Assembly: GCA_003342815.1 (NCBI GenBank)
Contig: PTEX01000138.1
Span: 625,571-689,570 of the forward strand
DNA from: Eudromia elegans
Lineage: Eukaryota; Chordata; Aves; Tinamiformes; Tinamidae
Reading direction: 5' to 3'
DNA length: 64,000 nucleotides
Within the stretch, counting starts at the first letter, position 1, and every line of letters begins with the position of its first letter. The position numbers and the translations under genes were made by a program. This document shows, piece by piece, positions 53,801 to 62,328 of the stretch. The notes beneath the pieces are model-generated. The model saw only the letters and a list, made by a program, of their open reading frames with translations, made no database searches and was not told the DNA's origin.

Positions 53801-56800
53801 GGCACGCGGCAAGATGGGGCACAGGGACACGGCGGGGCCGCTCGGCACGTGAGCGGAGCCAGGTCCCACCAAGGAGCACAGCGGAGGAGGAGGAGGTGGC
53901 AACGACTCCAAGGACCCCATACGAGACGTGCACGGAGCGACCCGCAGGCTGCGCCCGCGTTGCTGCTTCCAGAGGCGCCGAGCAGCAGGACGGGCGGTGA
54001 GCGGGGCTTGCGCGAGCACCTGCGGAGCTCGACCGAGGCCAGGGAACGGTTAAAGCCTTCTCCAAGCAAACCACAAACAGCCCGGGATTTCAGAAACAGA
54101 GGCAACAAGACACTTCCAAGAAGCCCTTTAGCATTATAAATTAGCGTGGCTGAAGTTCTGCCGCGGTGAATCAAAGCGGCTGCCGCTGCCGCCGAGGAGC
54201 TCCCCTCCACAGAGGTTAACGGGAGCCGCGGGAGACGGAGCGGGCGGCCCCGCTCGACACCGCCAGCACCCACCGGCAGCACGGGGGGCAGTTCAGCCGA
54301 GCCGCGAAGCGGCTTCAAAACATAACACGAATACGCCAGCTCCAAGTGATTAATATTAATCAGGCTTGTCTTCTCCTCGGTCCTCTGGGCCCTGGGAATT
54401 ACTAGATGTAAAGGCAGGAACCACAATCAAGTCCAGGAAGGCATCTGATATGGATTCAAAGCTCCTGCAGCCTAATGAATACAGTATAATTTTCTTTCTT
54501 TTCTTTTAAACATCTATTTCAAATACATTTTTGAGAACATTTCATTCTGGAAATGTCTATATCCTGCAGAGCTTGTTCCAAAGTGCTCTTCCTGCTGATG
54601 TTGTCAGCTAAATTATTTTGGACACTTGGAAATCTGTTGATTGAGTAGGAAGCAGCAGCTGACCTAGAAACTCAGCGAGCAAAAGCAAGAGAATTGGGTT
54701 CAATATCTCCAAAACTAAATGACTTTCCTAAATAAGCTAATTTTCAGAGGATCAAGCCTCCTGTTTTCAAACAGCCACCCACAGAAGGATTTGCCACGAA
54801 GATACATGAGCCCACAGGCAGACAAGGCGAGCAGTCCTCAGGGCCTCGGCAGAGGGGCGGACGCGCTGAAGCCCACGAGATGACCCGCATGGAGCGACGC
54901 CCCACAGCTCCCGACCGCTGGGCAGAGGGCAGCCAGGCTGCCCTGCCACCAGGACCAGGTCGTGTTTCCTGGACGGTTCCAGCTCCGCCGAGGCTCTGAA
55001 AGCCCTGGGTCGGGTCGGGGAGCAGCAGCGATCCTCACAAGCGGCTCGCAGAGCAACCAAAGCGCTGCAGGATTCCCCACGCTCGCTCTCGTCAAGTCTT
55101 GACAACAGAGCCAAGCGGCAACCAGAGCTCGCCTACCCAAAGAGAGGCCGCGACCACCCCCTTCTTCCCCCGGTACATGTGGTCTTTCATTAGCCTGTTC
55201 ATTAGGCAACTCTCTTCAGAACTCAAGAGGAGCCAATTTCTTCTGCAGGCAATCTCCAAAGGAATCCCAAGCTACAGGCTATGCTTAGTAACTCCAGAAA
55301 AAGAAAAACTGGTCCTAAATTAAACTGCCAGCATGACAATTAGAGCTGAAAAGGGAAGTGCCCTTGGAGCCGAGGGGGCCTCCTCTGGTGCACGTGTCCT
55401 CCAGCTCCCGCTGCTCTCCTGCGAGCAGCTCTCGGAAGGGCGTCACGCTCGCTCACTGGGGGCAAGGGGAGCCACGGAGCGCAGGGCAGGGAAAGGCTGT
55501 GAGCGACACCCGAGAGGCGGCAGGGACGAGTCCGCCCCCGTGCCCCTGCCCTTCGTTTCTCACCCCAGCCCTGGGAGGCGCCGCTGCCAGGCAAGGAGCC
55601 CACGCTCCTGCTGCGGAGCCAGCCCCAGCCAGGCGGCGGGAAGAGAACATGGGACGGGACACCGATGGGACCCCTCGTGCGAGGATGCGGAGCCAGGGGG
55701 AGCTTTTCGTCAGAAACACACTCCAAGGCACCCAGATTCTCAACTTAGATCAAGAAAAGCTGTGCAAGATACCTTAAAACCCTTGCGTGCTCTACATCAG
55801 GACTTGGCGTGTCCTGCTGCCTTCAGGGGGACTGTTTGTTCTCCCTCCGACATCTTAGCTCACAGGAGTAAGGAAATTTTATAAATGGAAGGAAAATTGA
55901 ATCACCCAAAACATCAGTAGACATCGCTCAAAACATCAGTTTGACAGAAATAAGAGTTTCCTTCCAGCTGCAGCAGGGCACACACCAACCACACTGACCT
56001 TGCTCAGTTTTCAGCAATTCTGAAGTGTTTGTTAAGATGCATTAGTTCTTATATTAGCTAAGGAAATATTATTGAAAATCGTATCTGAAATATTTTCCAT
56101 TAAATGGGTAAAATCCTTTGTGCTCACATGCAGCATTTTTACCAGTCTCTCTGCCTCTCAGAAGTTCAGTACCAGGCCATTGAATTTCCAGTGAAAGGAG
56201 CACGAGCAACATACTTAAAAATAGGAAAGCCACAGCCAAAATACGAAGCTGGTAAATGCTTTATAAAATTTATTATTTAAAAATAAGTATCCATAAAAAA
56301 AGATCTCCTGCTTGTTGCCACCTGCCTGTCTTGCTACTTTGCATAGCTAGAAGAAAGCAAAATAGAAGCCATCCTACTTAACTAGGCAGTTTTTATTAAA
56401 GTAAAAGAAAAGCAAGAATCTACAAAGTAGCAAGTGATCCTATTAGTTCCACCAGACTAAAATCATACAGTCTACGTATGTGGTCCTTTCGGCCACATCT
56501 GCTATGAGCCACTTTGATACCAGAGAGCAGAGAATATTTGACTGTCTATTTATCAGGCAACACGAGCACAAATTAGGATATTTGCCTCCTCAAAAGAACG
56601 TATGACAGTGGCTAGATAAAGAGATACGCAATAAATGTTATTACACACTTGCATTTTAACAATAGCTAAAGCCAAAGTACCTGTTATATTCCATTATTTT
56701 CTCTTTAAAGTATATGTAAGACTGCAATAAAGATGCATGGTACAAAATTAAACAAGGCAATCTGATAGCATAATTCAAAGATAATGACTTAAATATCCAA

Positions 56801-58403
56801 TATCCAGAACCGCTGTCAAACAGATCTGATAAATGTTAAATGCTTATGATTTCTATTCATCATTTTTAGCATATATTGCTAATGCCATATTAGTATCTCG
56901 ATTCTGAAATCTCCTTTAAATAAACTCAATCAAGAATTCCTTCCACAAAAACGTTCTATTCTTGAATGTGCTTTTCACCAGTAGATTGAAATGCAGATTC
57001 CCAAAATAGATCAGTCACTTTTTTCAACTCTGGACCTTTGAAAATCCAGATCAATTGCCTTTTGTAATCGTCTTTACACAGGGCGCAGGAAAGCTCTCCT
57101 TACTGCTGGAGAAAACTGTGCAGGCTGCTCGGGCAGGAGCGGCAAGACCGGTGGCTCAGAACGGCCCGGCGCCGTTTCCCATCGATACGCCTGCGCTCCG
57201 GATATCCACCCGGGTTTTAAACTCCGAGATGCACGGGTGCCTCATAAGAATTTTTGGCACTAATAACTTGCTTTGAAGGCTGCAAATTCTCTTTTAATCT
57301 ACTCGTTTGAGTGTGATCGATACTAGTCCCTGAAACTTTTCTGAAGGCGAGCAAAAAGAGCAAGCAAGTCGCTAAGGCAGGAGCGAGCTGGGCGCCGAGG
57401 TGCCTCGCTGCGGCTCGGTAATGAGGTCTGGGAAAGGAATCACAGACACCCAAGTGGTTTGGCGAGGGTAAGTGACAGAAGCTCGGCTAAATCCTCTGTT
57501 TACACTGGGGATTAGCCAGGCGGATTGTGCGCGGCACACTGAGCTGCCCATGGTCAAGGGAACCTGCTCCCTGGCAGCCCGTGGGGCACCGCCACAAAGG
57601 CCGGTCCTGGTAGGAAGTGACCCAGAAACGTATCCCCGCGAAGGATTTGCACAAAGCCAGTCTGCCCCATAGAAACTCCATATGACCATTAACTGGCCTG
57701 CAAGGCCTGCCAGGAGGCCTAATTACAGGTCTACAGAGCCCACTAACAAAAGCTGGAGAGCTTTAGCCTAGGGATGATCTGCTTTATACTGACTTGAGAG
57801 AGTCCATATAGAGCGACAAAAAGAAAGAGGTTTAGCTTTAAAATTCTCCCAAGAGACAAAGCATTGTAGCTCGGTCTGCAAGGCCCACATGCAACGTACT
57901 TCAGATGGGCTTAGCCATCCCACCCTCTCCAAATTAACATTCAACTACTGCCTGCTTAACATCTGCTCAGACGGGGCAAGTTGCTGTGGCAGCGCCAGGC
58001 AGTGCTAAAAAGGCTCTCTTGTACCCAAACACTAAGGAGGATAAGCAACTAGAGTCAGGTAAATATAAATGTATGACTGAGGCCAACTACTTCTACCGAG
58101 CAGCACTTTTCATAACGCCCAAATCATCTCCTTGGTGATTAGAGAGGAGTGCGCGCTTCCACATCTTCAGATACTACCCCCTTTAATCCGAGCAAAGATA
58201 CCAACATGAATCTGCACTAACAAAGAAAACCCAAAGTGTAGAGCACAACCTGAGACTAAGGGGGCGAAGCGTCTCGGCAGTAATGTACTACCGAGCACGG
58301 GAACGGCCGCGTTCCCCTCCGCCCGCACAACTGCGGCAGAACACACAGTATTTTAGCAGCAAAGAGGGATACACCGGCCCCAGAGGCACCAGGAAAAATT
58401 AAT

Positions 58404-58434
<31 letters not shown>

Positions 58435-61400
58435 GTAAACTTCCCTCTGAATTTGAGCTCTCACTGGTGGCTACTTCCCACACAAATACCTAAATTAGAC
58501 TCTGGAAACAGCTCTTTCCATCCTGCACACGTCTCCCACTCCTCGTGACGCTGCAGCTGCCCAGGAGGCTGCTGGATATGCAGCTTGCCCAAACTCGAGC
58601 ATCGCTGGTGGCAGGGAGATTAGTGAGAAAAGAAGGAGGCCAATAGCCTATAATTAACTTCCATGAACTATGGCCATTGCACTAGGACAGGACTTGGGAG
58701 AGCCGAGACGGTGAAGGCATTTTCAAAACCCATAGCTCTAAATACACAACGTATGAATGTATTCAATACACAGCTTTCCTCCGCCTGCTTACAGCCACAG
58801 AGATATTCAATTTCTACATTTCAAGCATAATTTCCATGTCGATAGATTGATGTGAAACAAACTTACACTCTCCACGGGAGATCACACCAGTATCTTCAGA
58901 TGAGAAGACAATCCTTACATGTAAACCCTCCACTGAAACACTAAAGAAAGACTAAAGCAAAGCATGGACTTCCTATGCCTGCCTCTCTCTCTCCATTTTT
59001 ACTTTAACTTGACCTTCTTTGGGAATTTGCATCCTTTACACTGTGCCACTAACAACCCTTGTATACAGCTGCTGCGGTTGGGTGCAGTATTTGCCATGAA
59101 CGTAGGGTTAGCTTTTTACTATCCAGACTCACATGAGTACAAAACAACCACTTTTTAGACTAAAATTCCCTATCCTTGGAGAAAGATGGAAAATTTTCCT
59201 TTTAAATTTGAACAAAATACCCTAAGACATTCTGAACTCTAATAAAACAAAGACCAAAAGCCTTTTCTTAAGAAATAAGCACCCATTCTGCATGAACTGA
59301 AAACCTGACATCAAGACAGCTGTCACTGATGTCTATATGCTTCAGGTGTTGGGGTGTGTTTTAAATTGAACTGTTGTCAACAACAAAGAGCAGCTCTGGA
59401 ACAAGCTTAGGTGACCTGACTGTTTTCATTCCCACCTAGACCTACTGCCATGGGACATGGCCCTCATGTGGGTTTCGTGTAAACTACTGAAAATGCCTAA
59501 ACGTATCACAGAACAATTCTGAGATAAGTGTTTACGAGGCACAAATACTCATGGATCCACAAAATCTCAAGAATATGTAATCCTACATATGTAGACACAA
59601 ACTTACATTCTTGTTTTTTCTTTTACTTTTTGGAATAAGGACAGACCCACAGAAGGACTGACTGAGGTTGGGAGGCTCCTCTGGAGACCACTTGAGTCCA
59701 AACCCCTGCTTGGGCAGGACATCTAGGGCACGTTGCACAGGAACATCCCAGCGGATTTCAAATATCTCCAAGGAAGGAGACCAAGGATAGACAAAGGATA
59801 CCTTGACATTTAGACCGTTTGATGGGGCTAAGCAAATGAGAAACCTGGTTAGTAAAATATATTAATCCAACACATTATCGTCTCTGGTGAATAGCATGCT
59901 ATAAACTTAAGGAGTATATAAATATAATCTTGGAAGAGGTTATAAGCTACAAAATCCATCAGACAGCTTGAAGTTAAAGTCAAACTGCTCTTATAACAAA
60001 CATCAGGATTTTATAGAGAAAAAACTTTTAGCTTAAGCATGTTAATATTAAATATATTTGTAATATATCTTAAACATTTAAGCTGCCCTTGTGCTGTATT
60101 TCTGTAATGTTTAGCCAAAGGCATTTCCATCATATTAAAAACCAAAATATTTGCTAAATAAGCCAAGTAACCTTTGCTCAGTTAATGTTTTCGAAGTATA
60201 ATAAGATATGGAAATCTGCAGAATAAAATAAGCAAATCTGAACACAAACAATGCAGGATTAGATTAATGAGGTATTAATAAGAGAAAGGCCATGGAAGAG
60301 GAAGCTTGCGAAGGCAAGGCACAAGCATTTCGATAGAGATGAGCGAAGACGAGACCTTCCCAAGGCCTCCCCAGCGCTCAACGGTCAGTCTGGGCTGTGA
60401 GGATAAAACAATTTTTGTTGTTCACGTCTGGAAAGGAAAAGAGTGTTATGAGCAACCAGTAGCACTTGGACAATGCACATGTGGCACAAGTTGGTTTTTA
60501 CCCCAAATAATGCAATAATGCATTTCCTACAATATTTGGCTATTATTCAACATGATAAAACATAAATATGAAAGTAATACAAATTGTATTTCCTATAATA
60601 TTTAGCTATTATTCAACATAACACATAAATATGAAAATAATACAAAAATATGAAAATCAAGTTATAACTTGATTCTAAAGTGTTGAGTGATTATTATTCC
60701 AAAAAGTTAAACCAACAACTTAGTATGGAAAGTAATGCCTTTAAAACAATTTTATACTACCAGAATGAGAGAGAGAATAGGTTTCTGCAGAAAACACCTG
60801 CTCAAAAATGTTCTGGTGTTATTTATTTTTAATGTAAGCATAAAGAAATTTACTTATTTTGCAATGTATAAACACAGAAAAAAAGAATATATAGAGAAAC
60901 AACAAAAATTACCAAAACTGTCATTGCATCAATTCAATAAAAAAATCAATTTAATTAGTTAAAAAACAGATTGACAGAGGGAGGCGAGGATCATCTCATA
61001 AATGCCTAAGATTACCAGCACTTAAATAAAACCAGAACAGAACTTTTTTCTATATTTGAAATGGTAAGAGAAACAAACAGATTACATCTCGAGTTATTTA
61101 TGACCAGTTTGCACCTTCAATCTAAGTTTGAGAGTCCAATTGTGAAATTTTAAATTAAAAAGTGTCACAGGCATTTTAAATGTTTTGGGAAATTTCCGGG
61201 ACCCAGGTCATGATGATATATAACTCATAGATATCTTTTATACATTTCCCAGGTGTTAAATTAAAAAATGAGGTGTGACAGATGTGAGTAGTATAAACAA
61301 ATCGGGCTTTTTCTGGTCTGGGCTGTCACATCTATTTTATAATTATATGCCTCAAAGATTTATTAAAAGTTATGGAGAACAATGAAGGCATTTGAAGCTG

Positions 61401-62328
61401 TACAATATAAAGGCCTAGATGCATTTTTGAAAAAAGAAATCCAGAAATATCAGAAGACACATTTCCCCTTCAAACAAAAGCTTTCCAGAAGAGAAAAAAA
61501 TAAAGAAAGAATGATATTTCTAGGAAATGGGCATTTATAAATTAAGAATACAAATATTAGCACCTAAAGCTGAGCTAAGGGCCAAAAGTTATTGCAAATA
61601 AGTATTTATTATCACATGCATGACATGCTGCAAATTTTCATTTTTAGGGACAAACCAACAAAGTTTTAATGCGAAAGTGAAAACAGGAACAGAGGGCATA
61701 GAAATTAATTACAAACTCTAATGTTGCCCTGGATTATAGAGGGGGGAATGATTAATTTTATTGATTTTAAGGTAGCGGACAGCCTCTAAGGCCCAGCCCG
61801 TGTTTCACAGTTACAGACGTGTCATTATCCATCACGTGCTCACACGTTCGTCGTGCCGTGGCCAGGGTGATCCCGGATGCTCCGTTCCAACGTGGAGCCC
61901 ATGGGCATCGCAGCCCGTGCAGCGCCGAAGCCGCCACCCACGGTCACACCGAGACCGAGCCCTTCCCACAGGGCTCTAGACAACGGGAAAACACAAAATC
62001 CCTCCAGTTCTTAAACTGAAGGTGCCAAAATCCAAAGGAGCTGGTCAGACAGGGCAGGCCCCTTGCCTTTCCTCCTGCTGGTGCCAGGCAAAGGCAACAC
62101 TGCGCAAGACGCGTTCCCAGGCATTTCTACCCCTCGAGCACATACATACACACGTACGCGACAATGCAGTACAGGAAAAAGAGGGAAAACTTCCACTCTC
62201 CCCAGCAGCCTCCCGCCCGCTCATCCCTGCGCTCCGGGGGGAGGAAGGGAGCCGGGCTCGCCGGGGCTGCGCTTACCTGCCGCCTCCAGCACGAGCTGCA
62301 GCCGGGCCTTGGCCTGCTCCGCCGGGCT
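29770..62328 (-). CDS. RSRC1: RSRC1, arginine/serine-rich coiled-coil 1, 3' part (last 5 coding exons, joined)
   Basis: RSRC1 (SRrp53) is a nuclear SR-related protein that takes part in second-step and alternative splicing. Five minus-strand exons are present: 62277-62328, 38703-38771, 31685-31791, 30670-30816 and 29770-29862. They join to 468 nt (155 codons plus stop), in phase throughout, with GT-AG junctions. They give the C-terminal coiled-coil half: [20 protein letters not shown], a charged helix [17 protein letters not shown], then [18 protein letters not shown] and the invariant end [15 protein letters not shown], as in human (334 aa). The N-terminal RS domain is encoded beyond the right edge. 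The intron between the first two exons seen is about 23.5 kb, so most of the window is RSRC1 intron. The gene appears intact. Confidence 0.96.
29863..30669 (-). other. RSRC1: RSRC1 last intron
   Basis: AT-rich intron with a near-perfect 38-bp palindrome at 30034-30071. No other feature is seen. Confidence 0.8.
30034..30071. repeat. 38-bp near-perfect palindrome
   Basis: ACTTATATTAGT pairs with ACTAATATAAGT around a centre containing CTAATTAG. Only the TT dinucleotides break the symmetry. CTAATTAG in the centre is itself a paired homeodomain core. Confidence 0.85.
30670..30816 (-). CDS. RSRC1: RSRC1 exon (variable Ala-rich linker plus conserved end)
   Basis: This exon has 49 codons, [20 protein letters not shown] and so on, ending [17 protein letters not shown]. 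The second half is near-identical to human. The first half is diverged and alanine-rich, as expected for the linker. The acceptor is GTTTAG|TCC and the donor CCCAAT|GTAAGT. Confidence 0.94.
31685..31791 (-). CDS. RSRC1: RSRC1 exon (coiled-coil segment)
   Basis: This exon is 107 nt. A split Asp codon is followed by [20 protein letters not shown] and [15 protein letters not shown]. The acceptor is TCTTTCAG|ACC and the donor AAAAAG|GTGCGT. It is almost identical to human. Confidence 0.97.
33135..33153 (+). promoter_or_regulatory. Strong CTCF-like site
   Basis: GCCGCCAGGGGGCGCTGCG matches the full CTCF core (CCASYAGRGGGCGCT type). It lies within an RSRC1 intron in a GC-rich block. Confidence 0.7.
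33218..33262. repeat. (TG)n/(TATG)n microsatellite
   Basis: An interrupted run of TGTG, TATG and TATA. Confidence 0.85.
33665..34080. promoter_or_regulatory. Candidate conserved non-coding block (enhancer-like)
   Basis: An AT-rich intronic block with clustered TAAT cores (CCATTAATCA, GCATTAATTTTTAATGCAAT, GGCAATTACTGG) sits between GC-rich blocks and has no repeat signature. Regulatory function is inferred from composition and from the known SHOX2 enhancer content of this gene in mammals. Confidence 0.3.
35590..35815. promoter_or_regulatory. Candidate conserved non-coding block
   Basis: The block contains CTAATGAG, CCATTGATTT, CCAATTGATGG and GCAAATTAATGG within 200 bp, and begins sharply at the edge of a GC-rich block. 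Function is inferred only. Confidence 0.3.
37478..37667. repeat. 21-bp GC-rich minisatellite
   Basis: About nine tandem copies of GGGACGCAGGGGGGCACGCGC. One copy is a base short and carries an N at 37568. The unit is a multiple of three, so long artificial frames result on both strands. Confidence 0.97.
38128..38160. repeat. (AT)n microsatellite
   Basis: A run of TATATA interrupted by TTTA, able to fold on itself. Confidence 0.85.
38703..38771 (-). CDS. RSRC1: RSRC1 exon (charged helix)
   Basis: This exon is 69 nt, encoding [20 protein letters not shown] plus EE, with split Ala and Asp codons at its ends. The acceptor is CTTTTTTAG|CT and the donor GGAAG|GTAACA. It is too short to appear as a separate open frame. 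Confidence 0.95.
40318..40385. repeat. 15-bp minisatellite
   Basis: Four tandem copies of GCACCGCCCCACGCG, the last interrupted by an extra CCGC. Confidence 0.93.
43790..43938. repeat. 46-bp tandem repeat
   Basis: About 3.2 direct copies (starts at 43790, 43836, 43882, 43928) of a unit that begins GCAGCAGCGAGGGAAGCCAC. Copies differ at only a few positions, indicating recent expansion. Confidence 0.95.
45375..45425 (-). mobile_element. Eroded CR1 LINE 3' fragment (probable)
   Basis: GGCTGGAAGAGATCTTCAGG and ATCATCAAGTTCAAAGTCGT follow the CR1 antisense consensus (GGTTGGAAAAGACCTCTAAG, ATCATCAAGTCCAACCGTC). The terminal octamer is lost. Confidence 0.65.
46464..46500. other. Assembly gap, 37 N
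   Basis: A short N run in AT-rich intron. The flanks give no clue to its cause. Confidence 1.
47570..48260. promoter_or_regulatory. Candidate conserved non-coding block
   Basis: An AT-rich block about 700 bp long, low in CpG, without repeat signature, containing several TTAAT/ATTTGTTTATTG (forkhead-type) motifs. It starts just after a GC-rich block. Regulatory role is an inference. Confidence 0.25.
50250..50830. promoter_or_regulatory. Candidate conserved non-coding block
   Basis: TAATCA/TGATTA cores are dense (GCATTAATCAG, GTCAATCATAAAC, CCATTAATCAGC, CTTGATTAC), the motif type of HOX/PBX and SHOX-like factors. There is no repeat signature. Function is inferred. Confidence 0.35.
50906..51268. 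repeat. 45-bp minisatellite, about 8 copies
   Basis: The tandem unit contains CCTGCCCTGGGAGCAGC and ACCTTCCCGAGGGG. The left copies carry ambiguous N bases at repeat-variant positions. The unit is 15 codons, so frames stay open in several phases on both strands. Confidence 0.97.
52575..52606. repeat. 16-bp direct duplication
   Basis: AGCTCTGTTTACACCC is present twice, back to back. Confidence 0.9.
56000..57060. promoter_or_regulatory. Candidate conserved non-coding block
   Basis: About 1 kb of AT-rich, CpG-poor intron lies between two GC-richer stretches, with no recognisable repeat. It includes AGATGCATGG and GCTAATGCCATATTAG. It is weakly supported as regulatory. Confidence 0.22.
58403..58436. 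repeat. (TG)n(TA)n compound microsatellite
   Basis: A TG run passes directly into a TA run. Confidence 0.95.
59648..59785 (-). mobile_element. CR1 LINE fragment, eroded
   Basis: GGTTGGGAGGCTCCTCTGGA, GTCCAAACCCCTGCTTGGGC, GGGCACGTTGCACAGGAACA and AAATATCTCCAAGGAAGGAG follow successive blocks of the CR1 antisense 3' consensus. The terminal octamer repeat is missing. Confidence 0.85.
60522..60650. repeat. 66-bp tandem duplication, AT-rich
   Basis: ATTTCCTACAATATTTGGCT (60522) recurs as ATTTCCTATAATATTTAGCT (60588). Homology continues through ATTCAACAT and ATAAATATGAAA. Confidence 0.88.
60960..61790. promoter_or_regulatory. Candidate enhancer with T-box/TALE cluster
   Basis: The AT-rich intronic block contains AGGTGTGACAG (61271-61281), a perfect T-box half-site overlapping a MEIS TGACAG core. 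It also has a forkhead-type ATAAACAAA (61293-61301) and an inverted CTGTCACA (61323-61330). ATTGACAG at 60970 adds another TALE core. Such combinations are typical of limb and sinus-node SHOX2 enhancers in mammals. The role here is inferred. Confidence 0.4.
62277..62328 (-). CDS. RSRC1: RSRC1 exon (52 nt, within GC-rich block)
   Basis: Seventeen codons plus one base: [17 protein letters not shown]. The acceptor is GTCGTTGCAG|AGC and the donor GGCAG|GTAAGC. Human has [17 protein letters not shown]. It lies in a CpG-rich block (about 62220-62450), unlike the AT-rich surroundings of the other exons. Confidence 0.93.

Larger units (their letters stand above)
38772..62276 (-). other. RSRC1: RSRC1 large intron (about 23.5 kb)
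   Basis: No coding exon is found. GC-rich blocks at 39560-40440, 45050-45290, 46860-47380, 50870-51500, 53770-54310 and 54840-55700 alternate with AT-rich blocks. The intron contains three minisatellites, two eroded CR1 copies, an (TG)n(TA)n tract and a 37-base gap. Confidence 0.75.

Noticed and set aside
53677..54426. 249-codon minus frame with hydrophobic N- and C-terminal parts
   Set aside because: Lies in a GC-rich intron block on the RSRC1 strand; no recognised family, no splice context, low-complexity Ala/Arg/Leu content.
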